A stretch of 64,000 nucleotides of DNA, taken from assembly GCA_011799875.1 (NCBI GenBank), contig JAAAXO010000135.1, positions 1-64,000 of the forward strand, written 5' to 3'. The position numbers and the translations under genes are program-made. The notes below the pieces were generated by a model. The model was given only the letters and a program-made list of their open reading frames with translations. It made no database searches and was not told the DNA's origin. Of the stretch, positions 12,246 to 23,707 are shown in pieces. This stretch comes from Thinopyrum elongatum. Lineage: Eukaryota > Streptophyta > Magnoliopsida > Poales > Poaceae. Position 1 is the stretch's first letter; every line of letters starts with the position of its first letter.

Positions 12246-12299
12246 ATAATATAATAGCATGAAACAATAAAGAATTATAGATACGTTGGAGACATATCA

Positions 12300-13007
12300 G
12301 CATCCCCAAGCTTAATTCGCCCTCGTCCTCGAGTAGGTAAATGATAAAAGCAAAGACGTTGAATGCTACCTAACATGTGTATCATGTTATCTCTTCACAG
12401 TATAAATGATGAGAAATGATGAAGTAATAATATCAACATAATAATATCCATGAATATAAGAAACATAATCATTACTTTTTCAAAATATACGATCCTTAAC
12501 GAATGTTATCCCAACTCATTTTATCATGTTAGCATGGCATGACTCCGCCTGCACCACATAAATATAAATCATGAGCACCCCGGTGTCAAACCAGGCAATT
12601 GGATCGTACTTCTAATGCACTTCAATATTTTCAACTTCACGCAATACATGAGCGAGAGCCATGGATATAGCACTATAGCTGGAATAGAATGCAGTGATAG
12701 AGATCAATAAGGGAAGTCAAAAAGGAAGGAAGTCTCGCATTGACGCAGTTAATCAATGGGCAATGGAGACGCCTGTCAGTCGATATCAAAGCTAGGAGTA
12801 GGGATTGCCATGCAACGGATGCACTAAGAGCTATAAGTGTATGAAAGCTCAACGGAAACTAAGTGGGTGTACATCCAACTTGCTTGCTCATGAAGACCCA
12901 GGCATTTGAGGAAGCCCATCATCGGAATATACAAGCCAAGTTCTATAACAAAAAGTTCCCACTAGTATATGAAAGTGATAACTCATGAGACTCTCTATAT
13001 GAAGAAC
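12300..13007 (-). mobile_element. Gypsy internal region upstream of the 3' LTR
   Basis: Starts with the PPT (12300-12313) and continues as non-coding DNA of the kind found beside this LTR type in wheat. No gag or pol frame is visible. Interrupted near 13008 by another repeat. Confidence 0.55.
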
Positions 13008-13452
13008 TCATAGCCCACAAGTATAGGGGATCACGATAGTCTTCGAGGGTAGTATTTCACCCAAATTTATTGATTCAACAAAAGGGGAGCCAAAGAGTAT
13101 TTGCATGTATTAGCAGTTAAGTTGTCAATTCAACCACACGTGGAGAACTAAGTATCTGCATCAAAATGTTTAGTAGCACAGTAGTATGATAGTTTGATAA
13201 ATGCAACAGTAACCGTAACAGTAGCAGTTTTGTAGTGATTATAACAGCAGCAACAACGAAAGTAACTTAGCAAAGATCAATATGCGAAAAGCGTAGGCAT
13301 TGGATCAGTGATGGATATTTGTGTTGGATGATATTCATCATATAACAGTCACAACCTAGAGTGATACATAATAGCTCCAATTCATCAATGTAATGTAGGC
13401 ATCTATTTCGTATATGGTCATACGTGCTTATAACAAGAACTTGCATGACATC
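13008..13452. mobile_element. Common Triticeae repeat (CCCACAAGTATAGGGG type), first part
   Basis: Begins with a diverged form of a widespread wheat repeat end (TCATAGCCCACAAGTATAGG) and runs to GCATGACATC, where a CRM element is inserted. It resumes at 24313. No coding frame. I regard it as part of an LTR, class uncertain. Confidence 0.6.
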
Positions 13453-14364
13453 TGATGAGGACATCAATACCATTGTTACACCCACAGCTCCTGCTTCTAT
13501 ACATACTGGACCAATTACTAGAGCTCGCGCACGCCAATTAAAATATCAGGTACTTTCGTTTCTTGGTAATGATTCTAAAGTTCATAAGAATATGATGCTG
13601 CCTAAATTGGATACATTTGTTTTGCTTACAAATGAAGGGCCTAGCTTGGACAAGAAAGAGGAACCTTGGAGCAAGTTCAAACATGGAGATGATGGCATGC
13701 ACAAGGGGAACAAGAACGGAGTTACAAGTGATGATTTCAAGACTTTGAAGCCACCATAATGAGTGCAGGAAGCCTTGGACGAAATATACAAGATGTCACT
13801 TCATAAATTTCGTCCAGAGGCTATTATAGGTGCTGCGTCACCTTATTATTGGGCCAGGCCCATGTAATTTCGAAATACTTGAGTATAGGCTGTTTTTAGA
13901 GTCCGTATGTGTGGGGAAACAAGAGATAGGGTTGGTTTCGGACCCCTCCTTCAAGGGCCACGAAATCCCCTCCTCTTCCTCCATATATACAGCCCTTAGG
14001 GCACCGTTTAGACTTTGGGATTTGTTTAGTTAAAAGTTAGCCATTGCAACTTCGTGTACTTCGTTTGTGTCCAACGACCAGACCAAGACCGCTTTCGGAT
14101 CCCCACCTTTATCAATACTTCATCTATATTCGCAATATTCAGATTGTATTATCATATTCTTGCTTGTTCTTCAATTGCGTGCAGGAATAGACCTTCGTGG
14201 TCAGGCTGATCGTGCTTTCAGCATCGTCAGTAACCTCGGGAGATTGGTTTAGCGATTGCTAAGGCGCAACGCCGTGCACGTTTGTAGTCGGATCGTCAAA
14301 GTCGACTCCACCAAATCGATTGCTATCATCTCATCGAAACATCGGGACACCTTCGCCTCTATCA
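13453..14364 (+). mobile_element. Chimeric 5' LTR: A-type U3 with Q-type R-U5
   Basis: Bases 13453-about 14014 match A LTRs, including the start GACATCAATACC, the coding overlap and the TATA at 13984-13989. From the TTGGGA at about 14015 onward the sequence is Q-type (GGATTTGTTTAGTTAAAAG, then the Q downstream form). The switch is about 30 bp after the TATA box, close to where R should begin. The same structure is in the partner LTR at 23401-24312. Confidence 0.9.
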
Positions 14365-14771
14365 AGTGGTATCAGTTTTCAGGTTGCTCGGTGAGAATTT
14401 CCAGTTTTCCCTAGATTAGATTTATTTTCTTACCTATTGTTCAAGAAAAAGCCACAAAAAAAAGTTAGATCTATTCATCCTTTGTCCAAGCCAGTCTGAT
14501 CCTTTGCAATTTTCTTTTCATTGTTTGCATTATTGAATTATCGGTTGCATCGTCGTGTTCAGTTGCAGGTCTTAGTGTCTAGTTCGTTTAGAGTTTCGAG
14601 TCCTGCTCACATTAGTCACGCCGCCGCTGCATCGTTATTCCTTCCGCTGTCCACCATCCCATCCATCAATTTCCACATCGTGCCACCCACTATTCATTGT
14701 CATAATCATAGTTGAGGTCGTTCACATCTATGCTTGATCCAATCTACATCTTATCTAGTTTGTTTTGGAAA
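14365..14771 (+). other. Q-type leader with PBS
   Basis: AGTGGTATCAGTTTTCAGG follows the LTR; the PBS core is at 14367-14375. The leader matches Q elements (39171 on, 42897 on) up to GGAAAGAGGGAG and then jumps to A-type protease. The shared GAGGGAG (14772-14778) marks the crossover. Confidence 0.85.
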
Positions 14772-14778
14772 GAGGGAG

Positions 14779-16038
14779 CTGCAACAACTTGGCTAGCATG
14801 GAGATGGTGGAGAAGCTCTCTCTCACCACAAGACCACATCCACATCCTTACTATATCCAGTGGTTCAACAACAGCGGCAAGGTTAAGGTAACACGTACTG
14901 TTCGTGTGCATTTTAGTATCTCTACGTATGCTGATTTTGTTGATTGTGATGTGGTACCCATGCAAGCATGTTCCTTATTACTTGGTAGACCATGGTAATT
15001 TGATAAAAGTTCTGTACACCATGGTAGAAACAATCAGTATACTCTTGTTCATAAGGATAAACATATTGCTTTGGTTCCTATGTCTCCAGATTCTATTTTG
15101 AAAGATGATATTAATAGAGCTAGTAAGGCAAAACAGGAGCAAAATAAGAGTGAAAATCAGATTGTGGCAAAAGAATTTGAGCAACAAATGAATGCTCATA
15201 ATAAACCATCTAGTGTTGCTTCTGAAATTAAATTGAAAAGTGCATGTTTACTTGCCACCAAATCTGATATTGATGATCTAGATTTCAGCAAATCTGTTTG
15301 CTATGCTTTTGTGTGCAAAGAGGCATTATTTTCATTCGAGGACATGCCTTCCTCTTTGCCCCCTGCTGTTACTAATATTTTGCAGGAGTTCGCCGACGTC
15401 TTTCCACAAGATGTGCCTCCAGGATTACCACCTATTCGAGGGATTGAGCATCAGATTGACTTAATTCCCGGTGCATCGCTACCCAACCGTGCACCATACC
15501 GTACTAATCCAGAGGAGACGAAGGAGATTATGCGTCAAGTCCAGGAGTTGCTCGACAAAGGTTATATACGCGAATCCCTTAGTCCTTGTGCTGTTCCTAT
15601 TATTCTAGTGCCGAAAAAGGATGGTACATCGCGTATGTGTGTTGATTGTAGAGGCATTAATAATATTACTATTCGTTATCGTCATCCTATTCCTAGACTA
15701 GATGATATGCTTGATGAATTGAGTGGCTCTACAATATTCTCCAAAGTTGATTTGCGTAGTGGATACCATCAAATTCGTATGAAATTGGGGGATGAATGGA
15801 AAACAGCATTTAAAACAAAGTTTGGATTATATGAGTGGTTAGTCATGCCTTTTGGGTTAACTAATGCACCTAGTACTTTCATGAGATTAATGAACGAAGT
15901 TTTACGTGCTTTCATTGGACGATTTGTGGTAGTCTATTTTGATGATATACTGATTTATAGCAGATCTTTGGAGGAACATTTGGAACATTCACGTGCTATT
16001 TTTATTGCTTTACGTGATGCACGTTTGTTTGGTAACCT
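14779..16038 (+). pseudogene. pol: A-type protease-RT of the recombinant element, broken
   Basis: The frame enters inside the protease at [11 protein letters not shown], so the IIDG part of the active site is gone. A CAA-to-TAA change gives a stop at 14996-14998, after LLLGRPW. The same frame then runs on through the protease-RT linker into RT: VDCRGIN, the motif A aspartate in [12 protein letters not shown], and YFDDILIYS of motif C. It stops at ARLFGNL (16038), where the end of an LTR is joined through a shared CCT. The thumb and RNase H are missing here; the RNase H and integrase at 21539-23707 belong to the same element. The product would be inactive. Confidence 0.85.
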
Positions 16039-16049
16039 CGCCTCTATCA
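16036..16049 (+). mobile_element. 14-bp A LTR end remnant
   Basis: CCTCGCCTCTATCA is the exact 3' terminus of a plus-strand CRM LTR, fused to RT by a CCT overlap. It implies deletion between RT and the end of an LTR that once lay here. Confidence 0.7.
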
Positions 16050-16375
16050 GCACGGGCCCGGGGCGTTGACTTGTCCTGCAGCTGACGGGTGGGGTCGGGT
16101 GATGCGGGGCCCGCCTGGCCAGCACGTCTCCTTCCTCTCGCTCGTTCCCCGCATGGAACAGAGGAGGGGCAGGGGAGGGGTGCTGCCGGCGACGGGCCGG
16201 GCGGCTCCGACCGTCTCCCGCCCGCCCGAGGCCACCGGCGGTTGTGGGGCGGCGTAGCGCGTCTGTCCAGAGGGCTAGCAGGCGCCGGGGTTGGATGGAT
16301 GGCGGCGAATGGCAGCGCCAGGAGGAGGACAGAGGGCGGGGGCGGTGGTGGAGGAACTCGGTGGTTCGCGCCAAT
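16050..16375. other. GC-rich 326-bp segment trapped between two LTR ends
   Basis: It is rich in CG, C-runs and G-runs, in contrast with the AT-rich elements around it. It lies between the outer end of a plus-strand LTR (16049) and the outer end of a minus-strand LTR (16376). It matches nothing else in the window. Short frames exist on both strands, but none has a recognisable domain. It looks like a piece of a grass gene or promoter, or of a GC-rich transposon. Confidence 0.5.
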
Positions 16376-17297
16376 TGATAGAGGCGAGGGTGTCCCGATC
16401 TTTCGATGAGATGATAGCTATCGTTTTTGGTGGAGTAGACTTTGACGATCCGACTACGAACGTGCGAGGACGTCGCGCCTTAGCAACCGCTAAACCAACT
16501 CCGAGAGGTTATTGACCACGCCGGAGCACAATCAACCTGACCACGAGGGTCTATCTCCTGCAAGCAAATGAAGAACAAGCAAGAAACTAAGATTTGCAAT
16601 CTGGATATTGCGAATATAAGATGAAAGCTTTATTGATCAAGGTGGGGTTCTGTGACGTCTTGGTCTGGTCGTTGAACACAAACGAAGTACGCGAAGTTGC
16701 AGCTATGGCGAACTTTTAATCTAAACAAAACCCAAAGTCTAAACGGTGCCCTAAGGGCTGTATATATGGAGGAAGAGGAGGGGATTTCGTGGCCCTTGAA
16801 GGAGGGGTCCGAAACCAACCCTATCTCTTGTTTCCCCACACATACGGACTCTAAAAACAGCCTATACTCAAGTATTTCGAAATTACATGGGCCTGGCCCA
16901 ATAATAAGGTGACGCAGCACCTATAATAGCCTCTGGACGAAATTTATGAAGTGACATCTTGTATATTTCGTCCAAGGCTTCCTGCACTCACTATGGTGGC
17001 TTCAAAGTCCTGAAATCATCACTTGTAACTCCGTTCTTGTTCCCCTTGTGCATGCCATCATCTCCATGCTTGAACTTGCTCCAAGGTTCCTCTTTCTTGT
17101 CCAAGCTAGGCCCTTCATTTGTAAGCAAAACAAATGTATCCAATTTAGGCAGCATCATATTCTCATGAACTTTAGAATCATTACCAAGAAACGAAAGTAC
17201 ATGATATTTTAATTGGCATGCGCGAGCTCTAGTAATTGGTCCAGTATGTATAGAAGCAGGGGCTGTGGGTGTAACAATGGTATTGATGTCCTCATCA
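16376..17297 (-). mobile_element. A-type CRM LTR, complete (922 bp)
   Basis: Full TGATAGAGGCG...CTCATCA LTR. Flanks differ (CCAAT left, TAGTG right), and the right flank is plus-strand integrase DNA. It is not a simple solo LTR with a target duplication; LTR-LTR recombination is likely. Confidence 0.85.
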
Positions 17298-17449
17298 TAG
17301 TGTTCCTTGGGAGGATATATCTATGGACTTTGTTTTAGGTTTACCTCGAACAAAGAAGGGGAGGGATAGCATATTTGTTGTCGTGGATAGGTTCTCGAAA
17401 ATGGCACACTTTATACCATGTCATAAAAGCGATGATGCTGTTAATGTTG
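17298..17449 (+). pseudogene. pol: Integrase fragment (152 bp) between two LTRs
   Basis: It encodes the start of the integrase catalytic core ([19 protein letters not shown], then [12 protein letters not shown]), including the first catalytic aspartate, and stops after the codons for DDAVNV. Both neighbours are complete minus-strand A LTRs. It is homologous to 19724-19876 and non-functional. Confidence 0.9.
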
Positions 17450-18371
17450 TGATAGAGGCGAGGGTGTCCCGATCTTTCGATGAGATGATATCTATCGTTT
17501 TTGGTGGAGTAGACTTTGACGATCCGACTACGAACGTGCGAGGACGTCGCGCCTTAGCAATCGCTAAACCAACTCCGAGAAGTTATTGACCACTCCGGAG
17601 CACAATCAACCTGACCCCGAGGGTCTATCTCCTGCAAGCAAACGAAGAACAAGCAAGAAACTAAGATTTGCAATCTGGATATTGCGAATATAAGATGAAA
17701 GCTTTATTGATCGAGGTGGGGTTCTGTGACGTCTTGGTCTGGTCGTTGAACACAAACGAAGTACGCGAAGTTGCAGCTATGGCGAACTTTTAATCTAAAC
17801 AAAACCCAAAGTCTAAACGGTGCCCTAAGGGCTGTATATATGGAGGAAGATGAGGGGATTTCGTGGCCCTTGAAGGAGGGGTCCGAAACCAACCCTATCT
17901 CTTGTTTCCCCACACATACGGACTCTAAAAACAGCCTATACTCAAGTATTTCGAAATTACATGGGCCTGGCCCAATAATAAGGTGACGCAGCACCTATAA
18001 TAGCCTCTGGACGAAATTTATGAAGTGACATCTTGTATATTTCGTCCAAGGCTTCCTGCACTCATTATGGTGGCTTCAAAGTCCTGAAATCATCACTTGT
18101 AACTCCGTTCTTGTTCCCCTTGTGCATGCCATCATCTCCATGCTTGAACTTACTCCAAGGTTCCTCTTTCTTGTCCAAGCTAGGCCCTTCATTTGTAAGC
18201 AAAACAAATGTATCCAATTTAGGCAGCATCATATTCTCATGAACTTTAGAATCATTACCAAGAATCGAAAGTACCTGATATTTTAATTGGCGTGTGCGAG
18301 CTCTAGTAATTGGTCCAGTATGTATAGAAGCAGGGGCTGTGGGTGTAACAATGGTATTGATGTCCTCATCA
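17450..18371 (-). mobile_element. A-type CRM LTR, complete (922 bp)
   Basis: Full LTR, very similar to 16376-17297. Flanks TGTTG (integrase) and GGATA (RT) differ, and the two flanking pol pieces are out of order. This marks a recombination product, not a single insertion. Confidence 0.85.
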
Positions 18372-20923
18372 GGATACCATCAAATTCGTATGAAATTGGG
18401 GGATGAATGGAAAACAGCATTTAAAACAAAGTTTGGATTATATGAGTGGTTAGTCATGCCTTTTGGGTTAACTAATGCACCTAGTACTTTCATGAGATTA
18501 ATGAACGAAGTTTTACGTGCTTTCATTGGACGATTTGTGGTAGTCTATTTTGATGATATACTGATTTATAGCAGATCTTTGGAGGAACATTTGGAACATT
18601 TACGTGCTGTTTTTATTGCTTTACGTGATGCACGTTTGTTTGGTAACCTTGGGAAGTGCACCTTTTGCACCGACCGAGTATCTTTTCTTGGCTATGTTGT
18701 TACTCCACAGGGAATTGAAGTTGATAAAGCCAAGATTGAAGCTATTGAGAGTTGGCCACAGCCCAAAACAGTCACTCAAGTGAGGAGTTTTCTTGGACTC
18801 GCTGGTTTCTATAGGCATTTTGTGAGAGATTTCAGCACCATTGCTGCACCTCTCAATGAGCTTACAAAGAAGGATGTGCCTTTTGTTTGGGGTACCTCAT
18901 AGGAAGAAGCCTTCACGGTATTGAAAGATAAGTTGACACATGCTCCTTTACTCCAACTTCCTGATTTTAATAAGACTTTTGAGCTTGAATGTGATGCTAG
19001 TGGAATTGGATTAGGAGGTGTTTTATTACAAGATGGCAAACCTGTTGCATACTTTTCTGAAAAATTGAGTGGGCCTAGTCTGAACTATTCTACTTATGAT
19101 AAAGAATTATATGCTCTTGTTCGGACCTTAGAAACATGGCAACATTATTTATGGCCCAAAGAATTTGTTATACATTCTGATCATGAATCTTTGAAACACA
19201 TTAAAAGTCAAGCAAAACTGAACCGTAGACATGCTAAATGGGTTGAATTTATTGAGACTTTCCCTTATGTCATTAAACACAAGAAGGGTAAAGAAAATGT
19301 TATTGCTGATGCATTGTCTCGTCGTTATACTATGCTTTCACAACTTGACTTTAAAATATTTGGTTTGGAGACCATCAAAGATAAATATGTGCATGATGCT
19401 GAATTTAAAGATGTATTGCAGAATTGTAAGGAAGGGGAACATGGAACAAGTTCGTCGTTAACGATGGATTTGTGTTTCGTGCTAACAAGCTATGCATTCC
19501 AGCTAGCTCTGTTCGTCTTTTGTTGTTGCAGGAGGCGCATGGAGGAGGATTAATGGGACACTTTGGCGTGAAGAAGACGGAGGATATACTTGCTACACAT
19601 TTCTTTTGGCCAAAGATGAGACGGGATGTTGAGCGTTTTGTTGCTCGCTGCACTACATGTCAAAAAGCTAAGTCACGACTCAATCCTCATGGTTTATATA
19701 TGCCTTTGCCTGTACCTAGTGTTCCTTGGGAGGATATATCTATGGACTTTGTTTTAGGTTTACCTCGAACAAAGAAGGGGAGGGATAGCATATTTGTTGT
19801 CGTGGATAGGTTCTCGAAAATGGCACACTTTATACCATGTCATAAAAGCGATGATGCTGTTAATGTTGCTGATTTGTTCTTTCGTGAAATTATACGCTTG
19901 CATGGTATGCCAAATACTATTGTTTCAGATCGTGATACTAAATTTCTTAGCCACTTTTGGAGATGTTTATGGGCTAAGTTGGGGACTAAACTGCTTTTTA
20001 GTACTACATGTCACCCCCAAACTGATGGACAAACTGAAGTAGTCAATAGAACATTGTCTACTATGCTTAGGGCTGTTTTGAAGAATAACAAGAAAATGTG
20101 GGAAGAATGCTTGCCTCATATTGAATTTGCTTATAATCGTTCATTGCATTCTACTACTAAGATGTGTCCTTTTGAAATTGTGTATGGTTTCCTTCCTCGT
20201 GCACCAATTGATTTGTTGCCTCTTCCATCTTCGGAGAAGGTTAATTTTGATGCTAAACAACGTGCCGAATTGATCTTAAAAATGCATGAGTTAACTAAGG
20301 AGAACATTGAGCGTATGAATGCTAAATATAAACTTGCTGGAGATAAGGGTAGAAAACATGTTGTGTTTGCACCTGGAGATCTTGTTTGGTTACATTTGCG
20401 TAAGGATAGATTTCCTGATTTGCGCAAATCAAAGCTAATGCCACGTGCTGATGGTCCTTTTAAGGTGTTAGAGAAAATAAATGATAATGCATATAAACTT
20501 GAGCTGCCTGCAGATTTTGGGGTTAGTCCCACTTTTAACATTGCAGATTTGAAGCCTTATTTGGGTGAGGAAGATGAGCTTCCGTCGAGGACGACTTCAT
20601 TTCAAGAAGGGGAGAATGATGAGGACATCAATACCATTGTTACACCCACAGCCCCTGCTGCTATACATACTGGACCAATTACTAGAGCTCGCGCACGCCA
20701 ATTAAATTATCAGGTACTTTCGTTTCTTGGTAATGATTCTAATGTTCATGAGAATATGATGCTGCCTAAATTGGATACATTTGTTTTGCTTACAAATGAA
20801 GGGCCTAGCTTGGACAAGAAAGAGGAACCTTGGAGCAAGTTCAAGCATGGAGATGATGGCATGAGCAAGGGGAACAAGAACGGAGTTACAAGTGATGATT
20901 TCAGGACTTTGAAGCCACCATAA
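18372..20923 (+). pseudogene. pol: A-type RT-RNase H-integrase, 5'-truncated and broken
   Basis: Begins inside RT at [13 protein letters not shown], just after motif A, and keeps [12 protein letters not shown]-to-TAG change stops it at 18900-18902. RNase H follows ([27 protein letters not shown]), then a 1-nt deletion near 19437 shifts the frame. The integrase resumes with the HHCC zinc finger (EAHGGG, MGHFGV, RCTTC) and catalytic core residues in [15 protein letters not shown] and GQTEVVNRT, then the chromatin-facing tail. The tail continues about 300 bp into the 3' LTR, with [11 protein letters not shown] as the CR-type motif, and ends at 20923. At least two lesions make it a pseudogene, although the integrase part is intact. 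Confidence 0.9.
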
Positions 20924-21538
20924 GGAGTGCAGGAAGCCTTGGACGAAATATACAAGATGCCACTTCATAAATTTCGTCCAGAGGCTATTATAGGTGCTGC
21001 GTCACCTTATTATTGGGCCAGGCCCATGTAATTTCGAAATACTTGAGTATAGACTATTTTTAGAGTCCGTATGTGTGGGGAAACAAGAGATAGGGTTGGT
21101 TTCGGAACCCTCCTTCAAGGGCCACGAAATCCCCCCCTCTTCCTCCATATATACAGCCCTTAGGGCACCGTTTAGACTTTGGGTTTTGTTTAGATTAAAA
21201 GTTCGCCATAGCTGCAACTTCGCGTACTTCGTTTGTGTTCAACAACCAGACCAAGACGTCACAGAACCCCACCTCGATCAATAAAGCTTTCATCTTATAT
21301 TCGCAATATCCAGATTGCAAATCTTAGTTTCTTGCTTGTTCTTCGTTTGCTTGCAGGAGATAGACCCTCGGGGTCAGGTTGATTGTGCTCCGGCGTGGTC
21401 AATAACCTCACGGAGTTGGTTTAGCGATTGCTAAGGCGCGACGTCCTCGCACGTTCGTAGTCGGATCGTCAAAGTCTACTCCACCAAAAACGATAGATAT
21501 CATCTCATCGAAAGATCGGGACACCCTCGCCTCTATCA
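20617..21538 (+). mobile_element. A-type CRM 3' LTR, complete (922 bp)
   Basis: Preceded by a purine tract (20604-20616), so it is the 3' LTR of the 18372-20923 element. TATA at 21148-21153. Right flank CCACA lies in RNase H DNA of the outer recombinant element, at a point whose left partner is missing. Confidence 0.9.
21148..21153 (+). promoter_or_regulatory. TATA box of an A-type LTR
   Basis: TATATA in CCATATATACAGCCC. The same box occurs in every A-type LTR, e.g. 13984-13989 and 23932-23937. Confidence 0.6.
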
Positions 21539-23707
21539 CCACAGCCCAAAACGGTCACACAAGTGAGGAGTTTTCTTGGACTCGCTGGTTTCTATAGGCG
21601 TTTTGTGAGAGATTTCAGCACCATTGCTGCACCTCTCAATGAGCTTACAAAGAAGGATGTGCCTTTTGTTTGGGGTACCTCACAGGAAGAAGCCTTCACG
21701 GTATTGAAAGATAAGTTGACACATGCTCCTTTACTCCAACTTCCTGATTTTAATAAGACTTTTGAGCTTGAATGTGATGCTAGTGGAATTGGATTAGGAG
21801 GTGTTTTATTACAAGATGGCAAACCTGTTGCATACTTTTCTGAAAAATTGAGTGGGCCTAGTCTGAACTATTCTACTTATGATAAAGAATTATATGCTCT
21901 TGTTCGGACCTTAGAAACATGGCAACATTATTTATGGCCCAAAGAATTTGTTATACATTCTGATCATGAATCTTTGAAACACATTAAAAGTCAAGCAAAA
22001 CTGAACCGTAGACATGCTAAATGGGTTGAATTTATTGAGACTTTCCCTTATGTCATTAAAAACAAGAAGGGTAAAGAAAATGTTATTGCTGATGCATTGT
22101 CTCGTCGTTATACTATGCTTTCACAACTTGACTTTAAAATATTTGGTTTGGAGACCATCAAAGATCAATATGTGCATGATGCTGAATTTAAAGATGTATT
22201 GCAGAATTGTAAGGAAGGGAGAACATGGAACAAGTTCGTCGTTAACGATGGATTTGTGTTTCGTGCTAACAAGCTATGCATTCCAGCTAGCTCCGTTCGT
22301 CTTTTGTTGTTGCAGGAGGCGCATGGAGGAGGATTAATGGGACACTTTGGCGTGAAGAAGACGGAGGATATACTTGCTACACATTTCTTTTGGCCAAAGA
22401 TGAGACGGGATGTTGAGCGTTTTGTTGCTCGCTGCACTACATGTCAAAAAGCTAAGTCACGACTCAATCCTCATGGTTTATATATGCCTTTGCCTGTACC
22501 TAGTGTTCCTTGGGAGGATATATCTATGGACTTTGTTTTAGGTTTACCTCGAACAAAGAAGGGGAGGGATAGCATATTTGTTGTCGTGGATCGGTTCTCG
22601 AAAATGGCACACTTTATACCATGTCATAAAAGCGATGATGCTGTTAATGTTGCTGATTTGTTCTTTCGTGAAATTATACGCTTGCATGGTGTGCCAAATA
22701 CTATTGTTTCAGATCGTGATACTAAATTTCTTAGCCACTTTTGGAGATGTTTATGGGCTAAGTTGGGGACTAAACTGCTGTTTAGTACTACATGTCACCC
22801 CCAAACTGATGGACAAACTGAAGTAGTCAATAGAACATTGTCTACTATGCTTAGGGCTGTTTTGAAGAATAACAAGAAAATGTGGGAAGAATGCTTGCCT
22901 CATATTGAATTTGCTTATAATCGTTCATTGCATTCTACTACTAAGATGTGTCCTTTTGAAATTGTGTATGGTTTCCTTCCTCGTGCACCAATTGATTTGT
23001 TGCCTCTTCCATCTTCGGAGAAGGTTAATTTTGATGCTAAACAACGTGCTGAATTGATCTTAAAAATGCATGAGTTAACTAAGGAGAACATTGAGCGTAT
23101 GAATGCTAAATATAAACTTGCTGGAGATAAGGGTAGAAAACATGTTGTGTTTGCACCTGGAGATCTTGTTTGGTTACATTTGCGTAAGGATAGATTTCCT
23201 GATTTGCGCAAATCAAAGCTAATGCCACGTGCTGATGGTCCTTTTAAGGTGTTAGAGAAAATAAATGATAATGCATATAAACATGAGCTGCCTGCAGATT
23301 TTGGGGTTAGTCCCACTTTTAATATTGCAGATCTGAAGCCTTATTTGGGTGAGGAAGATGAGCTTCCATCGAGGACGACTTCATTTCAAGAAGGGGAGGA
23401 TGATGAGGACATCAATACCATTGTTACACCCACAGCCCCTGCTTCTATACATACTGGACCAATTACTAGAGCTTGCGCACGCCAATTAAAATATCAGGTA
23501 CTTTCGTTTCTTGGTAATGATTCTAAAGTTCATAAGAATATGATGCTGCCTAAATTGGATACATTTGTTTTGCTTACAAATGAAGGGCCTAGCTTGGACA
23601 AGAAAGAGGAACCTTGGAGCAAGTTCAAGCATGGAGATGATGGCATGCACAAGGGGAACAAGAACGGAGTTACAAGTGATGATTTCAGGACTTTGAAGCC
23701 ACCATAA
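21539..23707 (+). CDS. pol: A-type RNase H-integrase, 5'-truncated open frame
   Basis: Open from the LTR boundary through 23707; the first ATG is at 21563. It carries the RT/RNase H linker ([14 protein letters not shown]), RNase H ([23 protein letters not shown]), the integrase zinc finger ([20 protein letters not shown]), the DDE core and a C-terminal tail. The final 102 codons lie in the 3' LTR and hold the CR-type motif [15 protein letters not shown], with one R-to-C change. This arrangement is known for CRM elements, whose tail is thought to guide integration to centromeric chromatin. No stop or frameshift is seen. It is still only part of a polyprotein, with no promoter of its own, and belongs to the recombinant element flanked by ACATC. 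Confidence 0.9.
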   Translation, partial: PQPKTVTQVRSFLGLAGFYRRFVRDFSTIAAPLNELTKKDVPFVWGTSQEEAFTVLKDKLTHAPLLQLPDFNKTFELECDASGIGLGGVLLQDGKPVAYFSEKLSGPSLNYSTYDKELYALVRTLETWQHYLWPKEFVIHSDHESLKHIKSQAKLNRRHAKWVEFIETFPYVIKNKKGKENVIADALSRRYTMLSQLDFKIFGLETIKDQYVHDAEFKDVLQNCKEGRTWNKFVVNDGFVFRANKLCIPASSVRLLLLQEAHGGGLMGHFGVKKTEDILATHFFWPKMRRDVERFVARCTTCQKAKSRLNPHGLYMPLPVPSVPWEDISMDFVLGLPRTKKGRDSIFVVVDRFSKMAHFIPCHKSDDAVNVADLFFREIIRLHGVPNTIVSDRDTKFLSHFWRCLWAKLGTKLLFSTTCHPQTDGQTEVVNRTLSTMLRAVLKNNKKMWEECLPHIEFAYNRSLHSTTKMCPFEIVYGFLPRAPIDLLPLPSSEKVNFDAKQRAELILKMHELTKENIERMNAKYKLAGDKGRKHVVFAPGDLVWLHLRKDRFPDLRKSKLMPRADGPFKVLEKINDNAYKHELPADFGVSPTFNIADLKPYLGEEDELPSRTTSFQEGEDDEDINTIVTPTAPASIHTGPITRACARQLKYQVLSFLGNDSKVHKNMMLPKLDTFVLLTNEGPSLDKKEEPWSKFKHGDDGMHKGNKNGVTSDDFRTLKPP

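Larger units (their letters stand above)
10093..12299 (-). mobile_element. Triticeae gypsy 3' LTR (TGATACGTCTCC type) carrying a MULE
   Basis: The minus strand starts TGATATGTCTCCAACGTATC (from 12299) and ends CAAGTAGCA (10093), the form of a very common wheat LTR. On the adjoining side, 12300-12313 reads AAGCTTGGGGATGC on the minus strand, a PPT, so this is the 3' LTR. Without the 672-bp insertion and its 9-bp duplication the LTR would be 1,526 bp. Family assignment is left open. Confidence 0.75.

Noticed and set aside
11804..12309. Several 80-130-codon frames on both strands as possible genes.
   Set aside because: All are low-complexity A/Q/R/L/C-rich readings of GCA-type repeats inside the MULE.
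15955..16515. Frames across the GC-rich 326 bp as a host gene.
   Set aside because: They run into LTR sequence on both sides and show no domain; GC-rich DNA gives chance frames.
20702..20968. An 88-codon frame (MKWHLVYF...) and a 69-codon frame recur on the antisense strand of almost every A LTR.
   Set aside because: They are antisense to the pol tail and recur only because the LTR recurs; conservation is explained by the sense coding.
20994..21284. A 96-codon sense frame (MLRHLIIGPGPC...) in every A LTR.
   Set aside because: It spans the TATA box and expected transcription start, so it could not be translated from the element's own RNA in one piece.
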